Shown here in pieces: positions 61,249 through 64,000 of a stretch of DNA of 64,000 nt (position 1 is the stretch's first letter; every line of letters starts with the position of its first letter). The stretch spans positions 10,420,580-10,484,579 of the forward strand of contig NZ_AP025018.1 of assembly GCF_019977735.1 (NCBI RefSeq), written 5' to 3'. The translations under genes and the position numbers were made by a program. The stretch comes from Calothrix sp. PCC 7716 (GTDB lineage: Bacteria; Cyanobacteriota; Cyanobacteriia; Cyanobacteriales; Nostocaceae). A model generated the notes under the pieces. The model was not told the DNA's origin. It made no database searches and saw only the letters and a program-made list of their open reading frames with translations.

Positions 61249-62655
61249 TTAATTGACTAGCTCGCGTACATCAAAGACTTCACCTTTAACAGCAGCAGCA
61301 GCGACCATTGCGGGACTCATTAATAAAGTACGACCGCTTGCAGAACCCTGGCGCCCTTTAAAGTTACGGTTAGAAGAAGAAGCACTTATTTGTCGTCCTT
61401 CTAATTTATCAGGGTTCATCGCTAGACACATCGAACATCCAGCTTCACGCCATTCAAAGCCAGCTTCCACAAATATTTTATCGAGTCCTTCTTCTTCTGC
61501 TTGTTTTTTGACTCGTTCAGAACCTGGAACAACAAAGGCTTTTATACCAGAAGCAACTTGGCGCCCTTGAGCAATTTTTGCAGCTTCGCGTAGGTCGCTT
61601 ATACGTCCGTTCGTACAGCTACCAATGAAGCATACATCGATTTTAGTGCCTTGAATCGGTTGACCTGGCGCCAAATCCATATATTTATATGCTTCTTGGG
61701 CAATTACACGGTCATCTTCGCTCAACTGTTCGGGAGTTGGTACTTGTTGGTCAACTCCAATACCTTGACCAGGTGTAATTCCCCAAGTAACAGTAGGAGG
61801 AATATCTTCGGCTTGAAAAACAACTACATCATCATATTCAGCGTTACTATCACTTTTTATCGAGTCCCACCATGCAACAGCTTTATCCCAGTCAAGAGCT
61901 TTAGGAGCAAAGTCGCGTCCTTTGAGATAATCGTAAGTTATTTTATCAGGATTAACATAACCACAACGGGCGCCACCTTCAATAGCCATGTTACAAACGG
62001 TCATTCGTTCTTCCATGTTCATCGCTTCAAAGGTAGTTCCAGCAAATTCGTATGCATAACCAACCCCACCCTTAACACCAAGAGTGCGAATAACATGCAA
62101 AATAATATCTTTAGCGTATACACCTGGCTTTAAGGCGCCGTTAACTTCGATTTTACGAACTTTGAGTTTTGCCAAAGCCAACGTTTGCGAAGCCAGAACA
62201 TCACGAACTTGGCTAGTTCCAATACCAAAAGCAATAGCACCAAAGGCGCCATGTGTGGAAGTATGGCTATCACCACAAGCAATAGTCATACCCGGTTGAG
62301 TCAAACCTTGTTCAGGTGCAATAACGTGAACTATTCCCTGATTACCCGAACCAATATTATAAAAAGTGATATTATTATTTTGCGCGTTATGCTCCAAAGC
62401 CTGCATCATCTCTTCAGCAAGAGTATCAACAAATGGACGTGCTTGGTTGTCAGTAGGAACAATATGGTCAACCGTTGCCACAGTCCGTTCTGGAAATAAA
62501 ACCTTCAAACCCCGTTCGCGTAGCATCGCAAAAGCTTGGGGACTAGTAACTTCGTGAATAAGGTGAAGTCCTATAAATAGCTGTGTTTGCCCTGATGGCA
62601 ACGTGCCTACAGTGTGCAATTCCCAAACTTTATCAAACAGCGTGCCCTTACTCAT
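61249..62655 (-). CDS. leuC: 3-isopropylmalate dehydratase large subunit
   Basis: 468 residues of the aconitase family. The three [4Fe-4S] ligands are in [13 protein letters not shown] (one Cys) and [13 protein letters not shown] (two Cys). [16 protein letters not shown] and the substrate residues of the family are present. Catalyses the LeuC/LeuD isomerisation. It is the first gene of the minus-strand leu run, divergent from speE. Confidence 0.95.
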   Translation of the reverse strand: MSKGTLFDKVWELHTVGTLPSGQTQLFIGLHLIHEVTSPQAFAMLRERGLKVLFPERTVATVDHIVPTDNQARPFVDTLAEEMMQALEHNAQNNNITFYNIGSGNQGIVHVIAPEQGLTQPGMTIACGDSHTSTHGAFGAIAFGIGTSQVRDVLASQTLALAKLKVRKIEVNGALKPGVYAKDIILHVIRTLGVKGGVGYAYEFAGTTFEAMNMEERMTVCNMAIEGGARCGYVNPDKITYDYLKGRDFAPKALDWDKAVAWWDSIKSDSNAEYDDVVVFQAEDIPPTVTWGITPGQGIGVDQQVPTPEQLSEDDRVIAQEAYKYMDLAPGQPIQGTKIDVCFIGSCTNGRISDLREAAKIAQGRQVASGIKAFVVPGSERVKKQAEEEGLDKIFVEAGFEWREAGCSMCLAMNPDKLEGRQISASSSNRNFKGRQGSASGRTLLMSPAMVAAAAVKGEVFDVRELVN

Positions 62656-62805
62656 ATCTAAAATCCGTGTTCTTATTCTCTCGAATTTTAAATATTAACA
62701 AAAAATAGGTCTTTAAATTTAGAAACTCTGGGTGCCAAAGTCATGTATACTTTCCACTGGCATTTGATTTGTTTGATAAGGCACCCCTTTAAAATAACTA
62801 CTACA

Positions 62806-63696
62806 ATGACTACACCTGACACTTCTCAATTTAACCCGGAAGAATGGGTAATTGACCATAATAGCAAAAGCGCGCTGTCAATTCGCGTCAAAGGAGAATG
62901 TCTTTTTAAAGAGCAATCGCCATTTCAATTAGTAGAAGTATTTGATACATACGACCGAGGGAAAATGCTGACTATTGACCGCATGGTTATGTGTACCGAA
63001 TCAGATGAAGCAAACTATCATGAGATGATTGTTCATGTACCAATGTTTGCTAATTCCAGTATCAAAGATGTATTAGTAATCGGTGCCGGAGATGGTGGTA
63101 CAATTCGGGAACTCATGCGTCACCCAGGTATCGAAAAAGTAACAATGGTAGAAATTGACGAAGTTGTAGTACGCGCAAGCAAGCAATTTTTACCCACAAT
63201 ATCATCAGCCCTAGAACATCCCAAATTGAATTTGCTCATCGACGATGGCATTAAATTCGTCAAAGATGCCGCCGATGCATCTTATGATTTAGTCATTATC
63301 GACTCCTCCGACCCAGTCGGTCCATCAGAAGGACTTTTCAGCAAATCATTTTACGAAGACGTATACCGTTGCTTGCGTCCAGGTGGAGTAGTAACAATAC
63401 AGAGCGAGTCACCACTATTCCATCCCGACGCATTCGTAGACTTAAATAAATGCCTTAAAGAAGTTTTCGGCGCCGACTTTGTACATCCGTACTTAGTATT
63501 TATACCCATGTACCCTACAGGAATGTGGAGTTTGACATATTGCTCTAAACAAGGACAACACCCAGTTAACAACTTTGACCGTGACTCTTCAGCGCAATTT
63601 ACAAAAAAACATAACCTACGCTACTACAACCCAGATATTCATCAAGCAGCGTTTGCGCTACCTGGTTATATTCAGCAAAAAATTATATCCACGTAG
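62806..63696 (+). CDS. speE: Spermidine synthase (polyamine aminopropyltransferase)
   Basis: About 296 residues from ATG 62806 (MTTPDTSQFNPEEWVIDHN); the frame extends to 62743. The aminopropyltransferase core has VIGAGDGGTIRELMRH near 85, VEIDEVVV and LLIDDGIKFVKDA for binding decarboxylated S-adenosylmethionine, and VIIDSSDPVGPSEGLF as catalytic loop with Asp. It makes spermidine from putrescine. The downstream 28-bp palindrome may end transcription. Confidence 0.92.
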   Translation: MTTPDTSQFNPEEWVIDHNSKSALSIRVKGECLFKEQSPFQLVEVFDTYDRGKMLTIDRMVMCTESDEANYHEMIVHVPMFANSSIKDVLVIGAGDGGTIRELMRHPGIEKVTMVEIDEVVVRASKQFLPTISSALEHPKLNLLIDDGIKFVKDAADASYDLVIIDSSDPVGPSEGLFSKSFYEDVYRCLRPGGVVTIQSESPLFHPDAFVDLNKCLKEVFGADFVHPYLVFIPMYPTGMWSLTYCSKQGQHPVNNFDRDSSAQFTKKHNLRYYNPDIHQAAFALPGYIQQKIIST

Positions 63697-63720
63697 AGAC
63701 GTGACATGTCACGTCTCTAC
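63693..63720. repeat. 28-bp palindrome GTAGAGACGTG...
   Basis: A perfect palindrome with arms GTAGAGACGTGACA, overlapping the speE stop codon region. It belongs to the same family as 16511-16538, with a covarying centre. Confidence 0.88.
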
Positions 63721-63729
63721 AATTTACGT

Positions 63730-64000
63730 TTATTTTCTTTTACCTAGTAAACCCAACTGCCTCAACTCACTCTCAGTATCATCAGACCACTCACGCACCG
63801 AACCAAAGGCGCCATCATAAACCGCAGTCAAAATCCTTTTTTCTGCGGGTTTAGCAAAAAATAAATAGCGGGCGCCAGTAGTGGTAATAAAATTATCGCA
63901 AGAAGTTCTATTAAACCCCGTTAAGGTAACAATTCTTGAACCTTTACCTTTAAAATAGCGCTTGACTCGAACTGTCACTTTATCTTCATTCACTCGAATC
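63730..64000 (-). CDS. TIMP/NTR-like domain protein, 5' end outside window
   Basis: The last 90 or so residues of a minus-strand gene cut by the window edge. VTVRVKRYFKGKGSRIVTL then CDNFITTTGARYLFFA resemble the netrin/TIMP-like (OB-fold) domains of bacterial exported proteins. A conserved tail SVREWSDDTESELRQLGLLG follows. The visible part starts at IRV; the earlier frame start GTG 63993 is not likely to be real. The function is unknown. Confidence 0.6.
   Translation of the reverse strand, partial: IRVNEDKVTVRVKRYFKGKGSRIVTLTGFNRTSCDNFITTTGARYLFFAKPAEKRILTAVYDGAFGSVREWSDDTESELRQLGLLGKRK

Noticed and set aside
61651-62133. 160-codon plus-strand frame opposite leuC
   Set aside because: Antisense to leuC, no ribosome site and no family resemblance; composition is the complement of leuC codons.

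Overview
The window is chromosomal DNA of a cyanobacterium, most likely a filamentous Nostocales-type genome of about 40% GC. Pointers to this are a cyanobacterial-type RNA polymerase omega subunit, a DUF1818 protein, a DUF2232 protein, the paired 2-oxoglutarate decarboxylase and succinate-semialdehyde dehydrogenase, and heptameric short tandem repeats. The usual cyanobacterial palindrome HIP1 (GCGATCGC) was not seen. Instead the hexamer GGCGCC recurs about a hundred times, and GATC is almost absent except in one foreign-looking segment at 53.9-55.4 kb.

Layout. 1-5.6 kb: end of a coiled-coil gene, a minus-strand lipid-type cluster (B12 radical SAM, broken CDP-alcohol phosphatidyltransferase, GT21-like glycosyltransferase) and a divergent cyclic-peptide-type ABC exporter. 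5.7-14.3 kb: a minus-strand signalling cluster around a full-length PknG-type kinase, with a PP2C phosphatase, a VWA protein, a zinc-ribbon FHA protein, a four-helix membrane protein resembling mycobacterial GlnX, and a coiled-coil protein. 14.7-24 kb: a lipoprotein pair, an Rpn/DUF4351 protein, a fasciclin protein, rpoZ, DUF1818, tRNA-Pro(GGG), a CobT-like protein, DUF2232 and a Crp-type regulator, separated by many palindromic repeats. 24-28 kb: a giant Hsp70-like protein. 28-42 kb: a polysaccharide locus (priming sugar transferase, tyrosine-kinase-type chain-length regulator, polymerase, flippase, three GT2, one GT14 and one GT26 glycosyltransferase) interrupted by an ABC permease and 5-formyl-THF cyclo-ligase on the other strand. 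42-50 kb: rbgA, a VanZ/LamG protein, an FHA-GAF-cyclase, and the SSADH/2-OG decarboxylase pair that bypasses 2-OG dehydrogenase. 50.3-55.8 kb: a sacsin-like ATPase read in frame into an S10 carboxypeptidase, then a rolling-circle plasmid Rep remnant. 56-64 kb: a BI-1 membrane protein, a pentapeptide protein, a degraded HigBA module lying between leuD and a partial leuD copy, a leuC-glycosyltransferase-leuD operon, and speE.

The strongest signals are the PknG module, the sacsin-S10 fusion with its abrupt change in oligonucleotide signature, the leuD/higBA duplication with a dead toxin and intact antitoxin, and the exchange of HIP1 for GGCGCC. Several other genes are visibly decaying (CDP-alcohol transferase, a TIM-barrel-like protein), so pseudogene formation and small-repeat spread are active here.
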